Notes: a model not told the origin generated them from the letters alone. Positions 1-8,877 are shown, counted from the stretch's first letter. The stretch: 64,000 bases of DNA from an uncultured Acidimicrobiales bacterium (GCA_937925335.1 CALEWY010000056.1:1-64000), one strand, 5' to 3'. Program-made: numbers and translations.

Positions 1-62
1 TCGTCCGGACCGCGAAGTTCGGCGCCGATCGCGTTGGCGACATCAGAGAGTGAGTGCTGCAC
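1..62 (-). CDS. 5' end of a possible Mur ligase (MurF-like), cut by the window edge
   Basis: Read on the minus strand from a GTG at 60-62, an open frame runs off the window edge. It encodes roughly VQHSLSDVANAIGAELRGPD. The pattern of a short hydrophilic start followed by LSDVANAIGAEL resembles the N-terminus of MurF (UDP-MurNAc-tripeptide D-Ala-D-Ala ligase), and less closely LpxD. The next gene, divergent, is D-Ala-D-Ala ligase, which makes the dipeptide that MurF uses, so the pairing would make sense. A GGAGG lies about 20 bases upstream, too far to be a good ribosome site, so the exact start is unsure. Only 20 residues are visible and the call is weak. Confidence 0.35.
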   Translation of the reverse strand, partial: MQHSLSDVANAIGAELRGPD

Positions 63-140
63 GCCGCCAGTGTTGCGCGAAGTCCTCCGCAGACGGCGGA
101 ACACCCGCAACTCGCCCTGCGCCAGCCGGGCCTCCGTGGC

Positions 141-190
141 CGCCGTTCACTCCGCTCATTCACCAAGTTGCTCGCTGACGCTCACAACTC
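141..190 (+). repeat. Dispersed intergenic repeat family A, copy 1
   Basis: This 50-base block is closely matched at 8828-8877 (same strand) and by two inverted copies near 60909-61034. It contains CGCCGTTCACTCCGCTCA and ends in GACGCTCACAACTC. It lies just upstream of a family B tandem array, as the 8.8-kb copy does, so the two families travel together here. No coding function is seen. Confidence 0.75.
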
Positions 191-205
191 GACCCACGCC
201 AGCCA

Positions 206-334
206 GGCCTCCGTGGCCATGAACGGCCCCCGGAGGGAGAAACCGCCGGGCCTCCGTGGCCATGAACGGCCCCCGGAGGGAGAATCCGCCGGGCCTCCGT
301 GGCCATGAACGTCCCCCGGAGGGAGAATCCGCTC
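206..334 (+). repeat. Tandem repeat family B, three 43-bp units
   Basis: Three near-identical 43-base units begin at 206, 249 and 292. Each holds GGCCTCCGTGGCC, then AACGGCCCCCGGAGGGAGAA. The unit is REP-like, with short inverted GGCC arms. Its GGAGGGAG is an excellent Shine-Dalgarno sequence and the last unit ends shortly before the ddl start. The family recurs once at 8918-8949 and, on the opposite strand, as four 37-base units at 23884-24031. Confidence 0.85.
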
Positions 335-370
335 AACTGGATTCGCCCGTTTCGTCTACCCTGCGTGGCC

Positions 371-1489
371 GTGACCTCACCGACCGACGACCAGCCCCAG
401 CCAGACGGCCCGATTCGTCTCGTCGTGGTCTTCGGAGGGCAGTCAGCTGAGCACGATGTGTCGTGCACGACGGCCACTCACGTTCTGGCTGCGGCCAATC
501 CGGATCGCTACGACATCGTGCCGATCGGCATCAGCCGCGACGGCCAGTGGGCCATCGCCGATGACGCTGCTGCGATCCTGGCCGACGGCACTCGAACGCT
601 TCCACCGCAGCTTTCTCCAACCGGCACACCAACCGAGCTGATGCCGGCATTCACCGCTCCGTTCCCCGGCCAGCAACTCGTGGTTTTGCCGCTCCTTCAC
701 GGCCCCCTCGGCGAAGACGGAACCGTGCAGGGCATGCTCGAACTCGCCAACGTGCCCTACGTCGGCGCCGGTGTTCTCGGCTCATCACTCACGATGGACA
801 AGGCCAAGGCGAAAGAACTACTCGACGCGGCCGGCATCCCGCAGACGCGTTGGCTCGCCTTCAACGAATACGACTGGGACAAGTCGACTGAACCTGATCG
901 CCTCAACGAGATCGCCGACAAGCTCGGCTTCCCGTGCTTCGTTAAGCCCGCCAACATGGGTTCATCGGTTGGCGTGAGCAAGGTCGACGACATCAGCGAA
1001 CTCGCCGAAGCCATCAAACTGGCGCTTCGTTACGACGAGTGGATCGTGGTCGAGGAGGGTGTTGACGCCCGAGAGGTTGAGCTCGCCGTGCTCGGTAATC
1101 ACGACCTGCGAGTGTCGGTCGCCGGTGAGATTCTCCCGGCTGACGATTTCTACAGCTACGAAGACAAGTATCTCGATGGCCTGTCGAGCAATGCCATCCC
1201 TGCTGAACTGCCGGCCGGTGCGGAGGCTGAGATGCAAGCGCTGGCGAAGCAGGCCTACAAGCTGCTTCGAGTTGAAGGAATGGCGCGAGCCGACTTTTTG
1301 TATGAAGAGGGTGGCCGCGGACCGCTCCTCAATGAGCTCAACACGATTCCCGGGTTCACACCCATCTCGATGTATCCGAAGCTCTGGGAAGCCTCGGGCC
1401 TCAACTACTCAGATCTCATCGACGAGCTCGTCGACCTTGCGATCGAACGCCACGAGCGTCGCCAATCCAAACGAGACACGAAGCGGTAG
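371..1489 (+). CDS. ddl: D-alanine--D-alanine ligase
   Basis: Joins two D-alanines using ATP to make the dipeptide at the end of the peptidoglycan stem; cytoplasmic, ATP-grasp fold. Visible motifs are FGGQSAEHDVS near residue 20, LHGPLGEDGTVQG near 110, the MDKAKAK segment near 140, KPANMGSSVGVSK near 195 and the metal-binding LNELNTIPGFTPISMYP near 330. From the GTG at 371 the protein has 372 residues, normal for Ddl. An in-frame ATG at 299 would add 24 residues translated out of the tandem repeat, which looks unlikely. A possible MurF gene is divergent just upstream. A TAG stop is followed directly by a repeat block. Function is secure; the exact start is not. Confidence 0.95.
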   Translation: MTSPTDDQPQPDGPIRLVVVFGGQSAEHDVSCTTATHVLAAANPDRYDIVPIGISRDGQWAIADDAAAILADGTRTLPPQLSPTGTPTELMPAFTAPFPGQQLVVLPLLHGPLGEDGTVQGMLELANVPYVGAGVLGSSLTMDKAKAKELLDAAGIPQTRWLAFNEYDWDKSTEPDRLNEIADKLGFPCFVKPANMGSSVGVSKVDDISELAEAIKLALRYDEWIVVEEGVDAREVELAVLGNHDLRVSVAGEILPADDFYSYEDKYLDGLSSNAIPAELPAGAEAEMQALAKQAYKLLRVEGMARADFLYEEGGRGPLLNELNTIPGFTPISMYPKLWEASGLNYSDLIDELVDLAIERHERRQSKRDTKR

Positions 1490-1852
1490 ACCTCTCGAGG
1501 TCAGTCCCCAACGCTGGTCACACGCTCGGTTTCATGAACCTCTCGGGTCAGACCCCAACGCTGGTCACACGCTCGGTTTCGTAGGGGTCAGACCCCAGAG
1601 GTTCGCCGCTCAGCGACACCAAGCCACGCTGCGAACGCCTCGCGAACAGCCCGCGTAGCGAACAGCCCGCGTAGCGAACAGCCCGCGTAGCGAACAGCCC
1701 GCGTAGCGAACAGCGCTCGGTTTCATGAACCTCTCGGGTCAGACCCCAACGCTGGTCACACGCTCGGTTTTGTAGGGGTCAGACCCCAGAGGTTCGCCGC
1801 TCAGCAACACCAAGCCACGTTGCTGGCGTCGTGAGCGAAGCGACGGTAGGGG
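1490..1852. repeat. Repeat-filled intergenic region with inverted and tandem repeats
   Basis: This 363-base gap has no gene. A 105-base block at 1524-1628 is repeated nearly exactly at 1715-1819, and a partial copy begins at 1490. Each block holds two inverted arms of about 20 bases (1537-1556 with 1584-1603; 1728-1747 with 1775-1794), reading AACCTCT, then a GGGTC..GACCCC core. Between the blocks sit 4.6 copies of a 16-base unit, GCGAACAGCCCGCGTA, from 1642 to 1714. The core GGGGTCAGACCCC is an interrupted palindrome. The block lies between a rightward gene and the end of a leftward gene, so it may also stop transcription. Confidence 0.9.
1642..1714. repeat. 16-bp tandem repeat, 4.6 copies
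   Basis: Unit GCGAACAGCCCGCGTA starts at 1642, 1658, 1674 and 1690, with a partial fifth copy at 1706-1714. The copies are exact, so the array is probably young or variable between strains. Confidence 0.9.
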
Positions 1853-4186
1853 TTACCAGCTGCCGCCGGCTGAGCCTCCGCCGAAGCCACCACCACCGCC
1901 GCCGAATCCTCCGAAGGATCCGCCGCCACCGCTGAAGCCGCCGCCACCACCGCCAAATCCACCGCCGCTAAAGCCGCCGAAACCACCGCCGCTCCTACGA
2001 CCACCGCCGCTTCCACCGATCACAATCCAGGTGTTGTTGTTGCGGCGGCGACGAATGATTCGGGTCCGCACGGCGATCGCATCGTCTGCGATGTCCTCTG
2101 CCATCCGGATGCGATTGCCGAGTTCGTCAGGTCGCAAGGACTGCGAGCCGTGGCTCACACTCGCGAGCTTCGTTTGAAGCGCATTCACGCTCTTGGAATC
2201 CTTCGACTCGAAGAACTCCCAACCGATAGCCGACTCAGCTCGATCGATCGATCGCTGAGCGCGCTGAACCTGGCGAGACAACTCTCGGCGCAAGGCGTCG
2301 ACCTGGCGCTTCTCTTCCTGCGCCTCGAACAACAGAGCGTCGAGACGATGAGCAAGCCGGGTTGAGGTTTGGGCGACGAGCAGGAAGTTTGGCCGGCGCT
2401 GGGTCAGCTCCCGACGAAGGCCTTCGATGGCGCCGGTTCCCTCGCTTACCGCACCACGAAATTCGGGTCCGAGATCTCGCTTGTGCGCGCTCACAAACTG
2501 GGTCAGTTCGTTCAGCTCACCAGCGGCTTCTTCGACGACGTTGGCCGCACTCGACCGGGCCGACTCGAGATCGAGGAGAAGCACGTCGAGCTGATCGAGG
2601 AGTTCGTCGGCCGCCATCTGTTCGAGGCCGGATGTTTCAAGACCCGCACCAACGGCATCCCACGCCTGGTCAGCAAGCGTTTGATCCATGGCGTTGACCC
2701 GGAAGTGTTCGGCGCGTTCCAGGCGACTCATGGCGTGCGACGTGTGATCGGCTGCCCACTGCCACGACTCCGCGGCGTGCATCGCCGTCACCTTTGAGAA
2801 GGTGGCCGCCGTTTGTTTCGTGCGAGCCCGCTCGGCACCTTCGGCCTCGGAGAGACGCTGCGCCCATTCGCGCAATCCGACCAGGCGATCGGGCAGCGTC
2901 TGCAAGTCATGCCGTGACGCGAACAGATCAGCCTCGACACTCTCGATCTCATCGGAGAGGTGCAGCAGATCGAGCGCGAACTCCGCGAGGTCGAGCCCCT
3001 CAAGGCGACCGAGCGCACTCGTCAACCGGGCTCGCGGTTCATCGACCTTCCAGCCTGCGGCTTCTCGCTCATCGGCGAAGGTCAACGCTTCCGGCAGTTC
3101 GATCGACAGATCTTCTGCCTTCACCGGCAATGACACGCGGAGCCGGTCGATGGTGTCGCCAAGCGTGGTCAATCGATCGAGACCGACGCCGTGCTGGTCG
3201 AGGCTGGCGGTGAGTTCATCGAGCCGAGCGGACGCTGCGGTGAGTTCTTCGCGAGACGCCTCACCGATCCCTTCGGGCGCAGCCTGGTTGAACAGCGTGG
3301 AGGAGCGCTCGAGATCGATCGAGCCGGACCGAACCTCGTGGCGACGCTGTCGAACCTCATCGAGGGTGCGGCCGGCGAGCACCTTCTCCCACAGTTCTGA
3401 CTGCTGCATCAGCAGGCTGGTTCGTTCGCGAGCCACACCAACGTCAGTACGAGGACCGGCCGACCGAGATTCGAGTTCGTTGCGCAGCGCATTCAGGTTG
3501 CGACGACGATTGATCGCAACACCACCGCCACCGATCGCCGCGGCGCCAACCAAGCCACCGAGCAAGATGCCGGGGGCAAGCCCGCCGTCGTCGCTGCCGT
3601 TGTCGGTCGAGGTGGTGGCACCGCCGCCAGATCCTTCGGACTCTTCATCCTCGGGAAGCGTGTCGCTCAGCGCTGCGCCATCAGAGGCTTCGACGACATC
3701 GTTGAACGCCTCGAGACCAACGACCATGCCCTCGGTGAAGTCGCCATCACGGAACTCGTCCGACATCGGACCGCTCGAACCGACGACCGATTGAGCGATC
3801 GCGCCAACCTCTTCATTCCAGATCGTGCCCCAGACCACCTGGGTCTCACGACCGTCGATCGACAGACCCAACACCACAACGTCGGCCTGGCGACCCTGCG
3901 GACCGTCGTTGAAGCACGCATCGATCACGTCGAGCAGCTCTGCTTCGAGTTCACCACTCGGGACCGAATCGTCAAACACGCGGACGACCCATTCCGCTTC
4001 GGGCGACAGCTCGGCGATGGTTTCGAGGATCTCGAGCTCGGAGACCTGATCACCTTCGATGACGACCGTGTCGCACGATTGCGCACCGACCGCGACCGGG
4101 CTTGCGAGGGTTACCCCAACCACCACTCCAAGGCTGCCCACCCCACGAGCGATGACCTTGGCCAGACTTTTCTTCGAGTTGCTCAC
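1853..4186 (-). CDS. Secreted or membrane TPM-domain protein with long helical region and glycine-rich tail
   Basis: A 777-residue protein. A signal peptide covers about residues 1-35 (SLGVVVGVTLASPVAVGAQS). A TPM domain (the TPM_phosphatase/DUF477 family) follows to about 170, then an acidic Ser/Gly linker, a membrane segment near 205-225 (LAPGILLGGLVGAAAIGGGGVAI) and RRR. A long, charged, probably coiled-coil region of about 450 residues comes next. The tail is very rich in Gly, Phe and Ser, with an RRRRNNNTW patch before it and SW at the very end, as is typical of this family. TPM proteins are linked to membrane-protein quality control, but the role here is unknown. The start codon overlaps the stop of the upstream TetR gene, so the two are translationally coupled. 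Confidence 0.85.
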   Translation of the reverse strand: MSNSKKSLAKVIARGVGSLGVVVGVTLASPVAVGAQSCDTVVIEGDQVSELEILETIAELSPEAEWVVRVFDDSVPSGELEAELLDVIDACFNDGPQGRQADVVVLGLSIDGRETQVVWGTIWNEEVGAIAQSVVGSSGPMSDEFRDGDFTEGMVVGLEAFNDVVEASDGAALSDTLPEDEESEGSGGGATTSTDNGSDDGGLAPGILLGGLVGAAAIGGGGVAINRRRNLNALRNELESRSAGPRTDVGVARERTSLLMQQSELWEKVLAGRTLDEVRQRRHEVRSGSIDLERSSTLFNQAAPEGIGEASREELTAASARLDELTASLDQHGVGLDRLTTLGDTIDRLRVSLPVKAEDLSIELPEALTFADEREAAGWKVDEPRARLTSALGRLEGLDLAEFALDLLHLSDEIESVEADLFASRHDLQTLPDRLVGLREWAQRLSEAEGAERARTKQTAATFSKVTAMHAAESWQWAADHTSHAMSRLERAEHFRVNAMDQTLADQAWDAVGAGLETSGLEQMAADELLDQLDVLLLDLESARSSAANVVEEAAGELNELTQFVSAHKRDLGPEFRGAVSEGTGAIEGLRRELTQRRPNFLLVAQTSTRLAHRLDALLFEAQEEKRQVDALRRELSRQVQRAQRSIDRAESAIGWEFFESKDSKSVNALQTKLASVSHGSQSLRPDELGNRIRMAEDIADDAIAVRTRIIRRRRNNNTWIVIGGSGGGRRSGGGFGGFSGGGFGGGGGGFSGGGGSFGGFGGGGGGFGGGSAGGSW

Positions 4187-4788
4187 TGCGACAGAGCGTA
4201 GGCCCCGGTTGGACTCAGCGCTGCACGTAGGAAGTCGAGCACCACTCGTCTCAGCTGCGCGGCAACTCGTAGATCGAGCTCGAGGCCCACGGCGCTGAGC
4301 GCCCCGGCATCGGTGACCACACCCGTCACGGCGGCATAGGCGGAGACCAGCAGAATCCGAGCGTCTGAGCGTCGAAACACGCCTTCAGCCATTCCTTCGG
4401 TGAGGGTGTTGACCGCAGCGCTCACCAGCGGAGCGAGCAGCTCAAGAACAACATCGCTCCTCGGCGAACCAAGCCGGCTCACCTCTCGCAAGAGGCCGAG
4501 GAGATGCGGCTCGCTGATGGCCAGCGCAAACGCTGCGCGCACGACCGATTCGACCCGAGGCCAGCCAACGTCAACATCGGTCACGGCTTGGGTCAGCTGC
4601 TCGATCAGCTGATCGACGGCGTCGACGACCACGGCTTCCAGCAGGCCATCCTTCGAGCCGAAGTGATAGAGGATTGTCTGCTTCGTGAACCCGAGTTCTC
4701 TGGCGAGTTCATCGAGCGAGGTTCCGGCAAAACCACGGCTGGCGAAGGCATTGGAAGCGGCTTCGATCGCTCTAGACTTCGTGGTCAC
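4183..4788 (-). CDS. TetR family transcriptional regulator
   Basis: 201 residues, starting at a GTG (4786-4788). The N-terminal helix-turn-helix is clear: RAIEAASNAFASRGFAGTSL, then DELARELGFTKQTILYHFGSKDGLLEAV. The C-terminal ligand domain is not recognisable to a subfamily. It is divergent from a fatty acyl-CoA reductase cluster with only 27 bases between the start codons, and that gap holds a palindrome that fits a TetR operator. It probably represses the lipid cluster and itself in response to an acyl-CoA or lipid (inference). Its stop overlaps the start of the TPM gene, which it presumably co-regulates. Confidence 0.92.
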   Translation of the reverse strand: MTTKSRAIEAASNAFASRGFAGTSLDELARELGFTKQTILYHFGSKDGLLEAVVVDAVDQLIEQLTQAVTDVDVGWPRVESVVRAAFALAISEPHLLGLLREVSRLGSPRSDVVLELLAPLVSAAVNTLTEGMAEGVFRRSDARILLVSAYAAVTGVVTDAGALSAVGLELDLRVAAQLRRVVLDFLRAALSPTGAYALSQ

Positions 4789-4789
4789 T

Positions 4790-4801
4790 TACCAAATGGT
4801 A
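4790..4801. promoter_or_regulatory. Candidate TetR operator
   Basis: TACCAAATGGTA: 5-base inverted arms around AA. It lies one base outside the TetR start codon, in the 27-bp gap before the reductase start at 4816. The last base overlaps the AGAGGA ribosome site of the reductase. A repressor bound here would cover the start regions of both genes. Confidence 0.5.
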
Positions 4802-4815
4802 GAGGATCTCTTTCG

Positions 4816-7179
4816 ATGAGTGCCACAGGCATCGCTGAACAACTGGCCGGCAAACGAATCGGCATCACTGGCTCGACAGGTTTTCTCGGCACCGCGCTCG
4901 TCGAGCGCCTGATGCGAAGTGTGCCCGACTGTGAGCTCGTGCTGCTGGTGCGACCAGGCCGCCGCTCCACGCCAACCGAACGAGCCCGCCGCGAAATCTT
5001 CCGCAACGATGCGTTCCATCGCATGATCGAGGAACGAGGCGAAACCCCTCGCTCGGCCGACACGTTCTGGGCTGAAGTCGAGCGACGCGTCACCGTGATC
5101 GCTGGCGACGTCGGCACCGACGGACTCGGCCTTGATGATGAAGGTCGGGCCGCGATCTCGAGCTGCGACATCGTGATCCACTCGGCTGCGACCGTGAGCT
5201 TCGACGCCCCGCTCGACGGTGCCGTCGAAGTCAACCTTCTCGGGCCAACCCGCATCGTCGAGACCCTCCAAGACCTGAAGGTCACGCCGCACTTCGTCGG
5301 CGTGAGCACCTGCTACGTCGCTGGCAACCGCCGAGGTTCAGCTCCCGAACAGCTCCTCATGGATTCGCCGTTTCACATCGACGTCGACTGGCGATCCGAA
5401 GTCAGCGCTGCTCGTCGTACCCGAGCCGATTTCGATGCCGAGAGCCGCTCGGCCGGTCGCCTCCAAGAGTTCCGCAACCGAGCGAGCAACGAGCTCGGTG
5501 CCGCTGGCACTCCGCTCCTCGCAGCGAAGACCGAGCAGTACCGCCAGCGTTGGGTGAGCGAACAGCTCGTCGAAGCTGGGCGTGCTCGAGCCGCCTCACT
5601 CGGCTGGCCCGATTCCTATGCCTACACCAAGGCCCTCGGTGAACGAGCGCTCGTCGAATCGAAGGGCAACGTTCCCGTTTCGATCGTGCGCCCATCGATC
5701 ATCGAGTCGGCGTGGATGGAGCCTCGGCCAGGCTGGATCAAGGGCTTCCGCATGGCCGAACCGATCTTGATCAGCTATGCCCAGGGTCTGCTCAAAGAGT
5801 TCCCGGGTGTTCCAGAAGGCGTCGTCGATGTCATCCCGGTCGACCTCGTCGTCGCCTCGATCATCAACGTCGCCGCCGGCCGACCCGCCGACGGTGGCGG
5901 CGTCCACATCACCCAGGTCGCTTCCGGAACCCGGAACCCACTGCTCTATCGCACGCTCGTCGAACTCGTCAGCGGATGGTTCACCGAGAAGCCGCTGTAT
6001 GACCGAAAAGGTCAACCCATCGGCGTCGCGCAGTTCTCGTTCCCGGGCCGAGGTGCGGTCGAACGCCAACTCGATCGAGCGCACAAGAGCCTCGACCGGG
6101 CCGACAAGGCCCTCAAGCTCCTCCCCCTGCGAGGCAAACAGGCGCTCATCAACGCCGACCTCGAGGAGAAGAAGGAACAGGTCGAGCGAGCCCGCGATTA
6201 CGTCAAGATCTACGGCGCCTACGCCGAGTGTGAGGCGCTCTACGGCGTCGACAACCTCATCGATCTGCACGACTCACTCAACGAAGACGACCAGACCACA
6301 TTTGGCTGTGACCCGGCCATCGTCGACTGGGAGCACTACGTCAGCGAGATTCATCTGCCGTCGGTGGTCGAGCACGCTCGGGTGAAGACCACCAGCGAAC
6401 GCAGCGATCCCGATGCTCGAACCAAGCGGTTGCGTGGCCGCGTGCTCGCTCCCGAACGCCACATCGCAGCGTTCGATCTCGAAAACACGATCATTGCCAG
6501 CAACGTGGTGTTCTCCTACGCCTGGTTGGCGACCCGCAATCTCGGCCCGGCCGACCGCATGAAGTTCACGCTGAAGACCCTGCAGGAGGGGCCGTCACTT
6601 CTCGCGCTCGACCGACGAGACCGCACCGACTTTCTTCGCCACTTCTATCGTCGCTACGACGGTGCGTCGGTGGCCGAGATGGACCGCCTCGGCCAGGAAC
6701 TGCTCGCCGATCACATCCTGACGAAGGCGTTCCCGGCCGCGGTCCGGCGAGTGCGTGAACACCGAGCGCTCGGTCATCGAACGGTGCTCATCACCGGTGC
6801 GCTCAACATCGTGGTCGACCCGCTCAAGCCGCTCTTCGACGATGTGATCTGCGCTGAGATGTCGGTGAAGAACGACAGGTACACCGGCGAGTTGCTCGCC
6901 GTCCCACCAACCGGCGAGGTCCGAGCCCAGGCGCTTCGTGACTACGCCGAGCAACACGGTCTCGACCTTGCCGAATCGGTGGCCTACGCCGACTCGTCGT
7001 CAGACCTTCCACTTCTCGACGCCGTTGGATTCCCCGTGGCCGTCAACCCTGAAACCCGCCTCGCATCGCTCGCGATCAAACGAGGTTGGCTGATCGAATA
7101 CTGGTCGAAGGCAAACGGCGGCACCGACCGCGTGCTTCCCCTCGGCCCCATGCCCTCACTGCGAAAGAGCCGCCGATAA
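4816..7179 (+). CDS. Fatty acyl-CoA reductase: SDR/NAD-binding_4 domain fused to a HAD-IB phosphatase-like domain
   Basis: 787 residues from the ATG at 4816, preceded by AGAGGA. The N-terminal half is a male-sterility type reductase (extended SDR): the NADPH loop is TGSTGFLG (18-25), the catalytic pair is in YAYTK (Tyr268, Lys272), and PSIIESAWMEPRPGW follows. This fold reduces long-chain acyl-CoA or acyl-ACP to aldehyde or alcohol. From about residue 550 comes a HAD-IB domain, AFDLENT, ending in AYADSSSDLPLL. The second acid of the motif is Glu556 instead of the usual Asp, so phosphatase activity is uncertain. The stop overlaps the next start (TAATG). Such reductases make wax-ester alcohols or ether-lipid precursors; the substrate here is unknown. 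Confidence 0.88.
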   Translation: MSATGIAEQLAGKRIGITGSTGFLGTALVERLMRSVPDCELVLLVRPGRRSTPTERARREIFRNDAFHRMIEERGETPRSADTFWAEVERRVTVIAGDVGTDGLGLDDEGRAAISSCDIVIHSAATVSFDAPLDGAVEVNLLGPTRIVETLQDLKVTPHFVGVSTCYVAGNRRGSAPEQLLMDSPFHIDVDWRSEVSAARRTRADFDAESRSAGRLQEFRNRASNELGAAGTPLLAAKTEQYRQRWVSEQLVEAGRARAASLGWPDSYAYTKALGERALVESKGNVPVSIVRPSIIESAWMEPRPGWIKGFRMAEPILISYAQGLLKEFPGVPEGVVDVIPVDLVVASIINVAAGRPADGGGVHITQVASGTRNPLLYRTLVELVSGWFTEKPLYDRKGQPIGVAQFSFPGRGAVERQLDRAHKSLDRADKALKLLPLRGKQALINADLEEKKEQVERARDYVKIYGAYAECEALYGVDNLIDLHDSLNEDDQTTFGCDPAIVDWEHYVSEIHLPSVVEHARVKTTSERSDPDARTKRLRGRVLAPERHIAAFDLENTIIASNVVFSYAWLATRNLGPADRMKFTLKTLQEGPSLLALDRRDRTDFLRHFYRRYDGASVAEMDRLGQELLADHILTKAFPAAVRRVREHRALGHRTVLITGALNIVVDPLKPLFDDVICAEMSVKNDRYTGELLAVPPTGEVRAQALRDYAEQHGLDLAESVAYADSSSDLPLLDAVGFPVAVNPETRLASLAIKRGWLIEYWSKANGGTDRVLPLGPMPSLRKSRR

Positions 7180-8807
7180 TGGCACCAGCCAACCGACCCT
7201 CCCCTCGTCCCGGCTTTGTTCTCGACGTCGACCGTCAGACACCGCCGATCGTGTTCCACCACGGCGAGGGCTTCCGAGTGGAGAAGCTGCCCGTTGGCCG
7301 CAGCCGGGTGATCTATCCGAGTGAGCCGCTCAACGGCATGAAGGATCCCGACGGCGCCATCGTCGACGCCCTCCTCAATCCAATCGAAGACGATCCGTTG
7401 CCGACGCTGCTCAAGCCCGGCATGAAGCTCACGATCGCCTTCGACGATCTGTCGCTACCGCTGCCACCCATGCGCCGTCCCGACGTTCGCCAGCGCATCA
7501 TCGAAGCCGTGCTCGACATGGCCGCCGCTGCCGGTGTCGACGACGTCCACATCGTGGCCGCCCTGGCGCTGCACCGTCGGATGACCGAATCCGAGCTCCG
7601 CCATGCCGTCGGCGATCGTGTCTACGAAGCGTTCGCTCCGCACGGCCTGCTCTACAACCTCGACGCTGAAGATCCAGACGAGATGGTGATCCTCGGGGTC
7701 ACCGAGCACGAGAAGGGCGGTCATCGAGAGACCGTCCAGATGCAAAAGCGGGCGGCCGAGAGCGATCTCGTCGTTTACGTCAACATCAACCTCGTCAGCA
7801 TGGACGGCGGTTGGAAGAGCACGGCGACTGGCCTGTCCGGCTACGCCGGCGTCAGTAGCCATCACAATCCCGAGACCATGAAGAAGTCCACCAGCTTCAT
7901 GGACCAGGAGAAGTCCGAGCTCCATCGCTCGAACTGGCGCCAGGGTGAGGTCATCAAGAACCACGGCCCCCGCATCTTCCAGGTCGAAACCACGCTCAAC
8001 ACGAACACCTTTGGCTACGACGGTCCGCTCGCCATGCTGCAAAAGCGTGAGTGGGAGTGGAACGTCAAAGACCGTGCGATGTTCACCGGCATGCAGGCCG
8101 GGCTGAAGCGGATGAGCGGGTCACAAAAGCGCAAGGCGTTCCACTCGTGGAAGGCGCCCTATGAGCTCACCTCGGTGCAGGCCGGCGAGGTCGAGGCCGT
8201 GCACAAGAAAACCACCGAGATGGTCTACAAGCAGCACATGGTGCCGGTTGAAGGCCAGACCGACATCGTCACGATGGGTCTCCCATACCTCAGCCCCTAC
8301 AACGTGAACTCGATCATGAATCCGGTGCTCGTCGCCGTGCAGGGTCTTGGCTACTTCTTCAACCTCTACCGAAACAAGCCGGTGGTCCGCAAGGGTGGCG
8401 TGCTCATCATGAGCCACCCAACGCCGTGGGAGTTCCATCCGGTTCATCACCCGAGCTACATCGACTTCTTCGAGCAGGTGCTGGCCGAAACGACCGACCC
8501 GGTCGTGATGGCGGAGAAGTACGAGAAGCAGTTCGCCGAGGACGAGTGGTATCGCCATCTCTACCGGACGAGCTACGCCTACCACGGCGTCCATCCGTTC
8601 TACATGTGGTACTGGTGTGCGCACGCGCTCGACCATCTCGGCGGTGTCGTCGTGGTCGGTGGTGATCCTCGCTCGGTGCGCCGTCTCGGATTCAAACCAG
8701 CATCAACGTTGAGCGATGCGCTGGAGATGGCGGAAGACGTCGTCGGCCCTCGACCGTCGATCACCCACCTCCACAACCCACCAATCCTCATGGCAGACGT
8801 GACATGA
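7179..8807 (+). CDS. LarA-like (DUF2088, lactate racemase N-terminal family) protein
   Basis: 542 residues from an ATG that overlaps the reductase stop codon. The N-terminal part resembles the nickel-pincer lactate racemase LarA: FDDLSLPLPPMRRPD near residue 87 and HIVAALALHRRMTESEL near 125, which match the ligand-loop and His regions of that family. The C-terminal part (YAGVSSHHNPETMKKS, LPYLSPYNVNSIMNPVL) is less familiar. LarA family members racemise or epimerise 2-hydroxyacids and need the LarB/C/E cofactor genes, none of which is in this window. Coupling to a fatty acyl-CoA reductase and a PlsC enzyme suggests a 2-hydroxyacyl or lipid substrate, but that is a guess. Confidence 0.75.
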   Translation: MAPANRPSPRPGFVLDVDRQTPPIVFHHGEGFRVEKLPVGRSRVIYPSEPLNGMKDPDGAIVDALLNPIEDDPLPTLLKPGMKLTIAFDDLSLPLPPMRRPDVRQRIIEAVLDMAAAAGVDDVHIVAALALHRRMTESELRHAVGDRVYEAFAPHGLLYNLDAEDPDEMVILGVTEHEKGGHRETVQMQKRAAESDLVVYVNINLVSMDGGWKSTATGLSGYAGVSSHHNPETMKKSTSFMDQEKSELHRSNWRQGEVIKNHGPRIFQVETTLNTNTFGYDGPLAMLQKREWEWNVKDRAMFTGMQAGLKRMSGSQKRKAFHSWKAPYELTSVQAGEVEAVHKKTTEMVYKQHMVPVEGQTDIVTMGLPYLSPYNVNSIMNPVLVAVQGLGYFFNLYRNKPVVRKGGVLIMSHPTPWEFHPVHHPSYIDFFEQVLAETTDPVVMAEKYEKQFAEDEWYRHLYRTSYAYHGVHPFYMWYWCAHALDHLGGVVVVGGDPRSVRRLGFKPASTLSDALEMAEDVVGPRPSITHLHNPPILMADVT

Positions 8808-8827
8808 GTGGCCCGACCCACGCCAGC

Positions 8828-8877
8828 CGCCGTTCGCTTCGCTCACTTACAGAGTTGTTCGCCGACGCTCACAACTC
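8828..8877 (+). repeat. Dispersed intergenic repeat family A, copy 2
   Basis: Close match to 141-190 on the same strand, again shortly upstream of a family B unit and a gene start. It includes CGCCGTTCGCTTCGCTCACT and ends in GACGCTCACAACTC. Confidence 0.75.

Noticed and set aside
1642-1714. Possible CRISPR array
   Set aside because: The 16-base units are contiguous with no spacers and there are no cas genes.
2802-3794. A 330-residue plus-strand frame inside the TPM gene
   Set aside because: Ser/Arg-rich antisense shadow; the leftward gene has signal peptide, membrane helix and Gly-rich tail.
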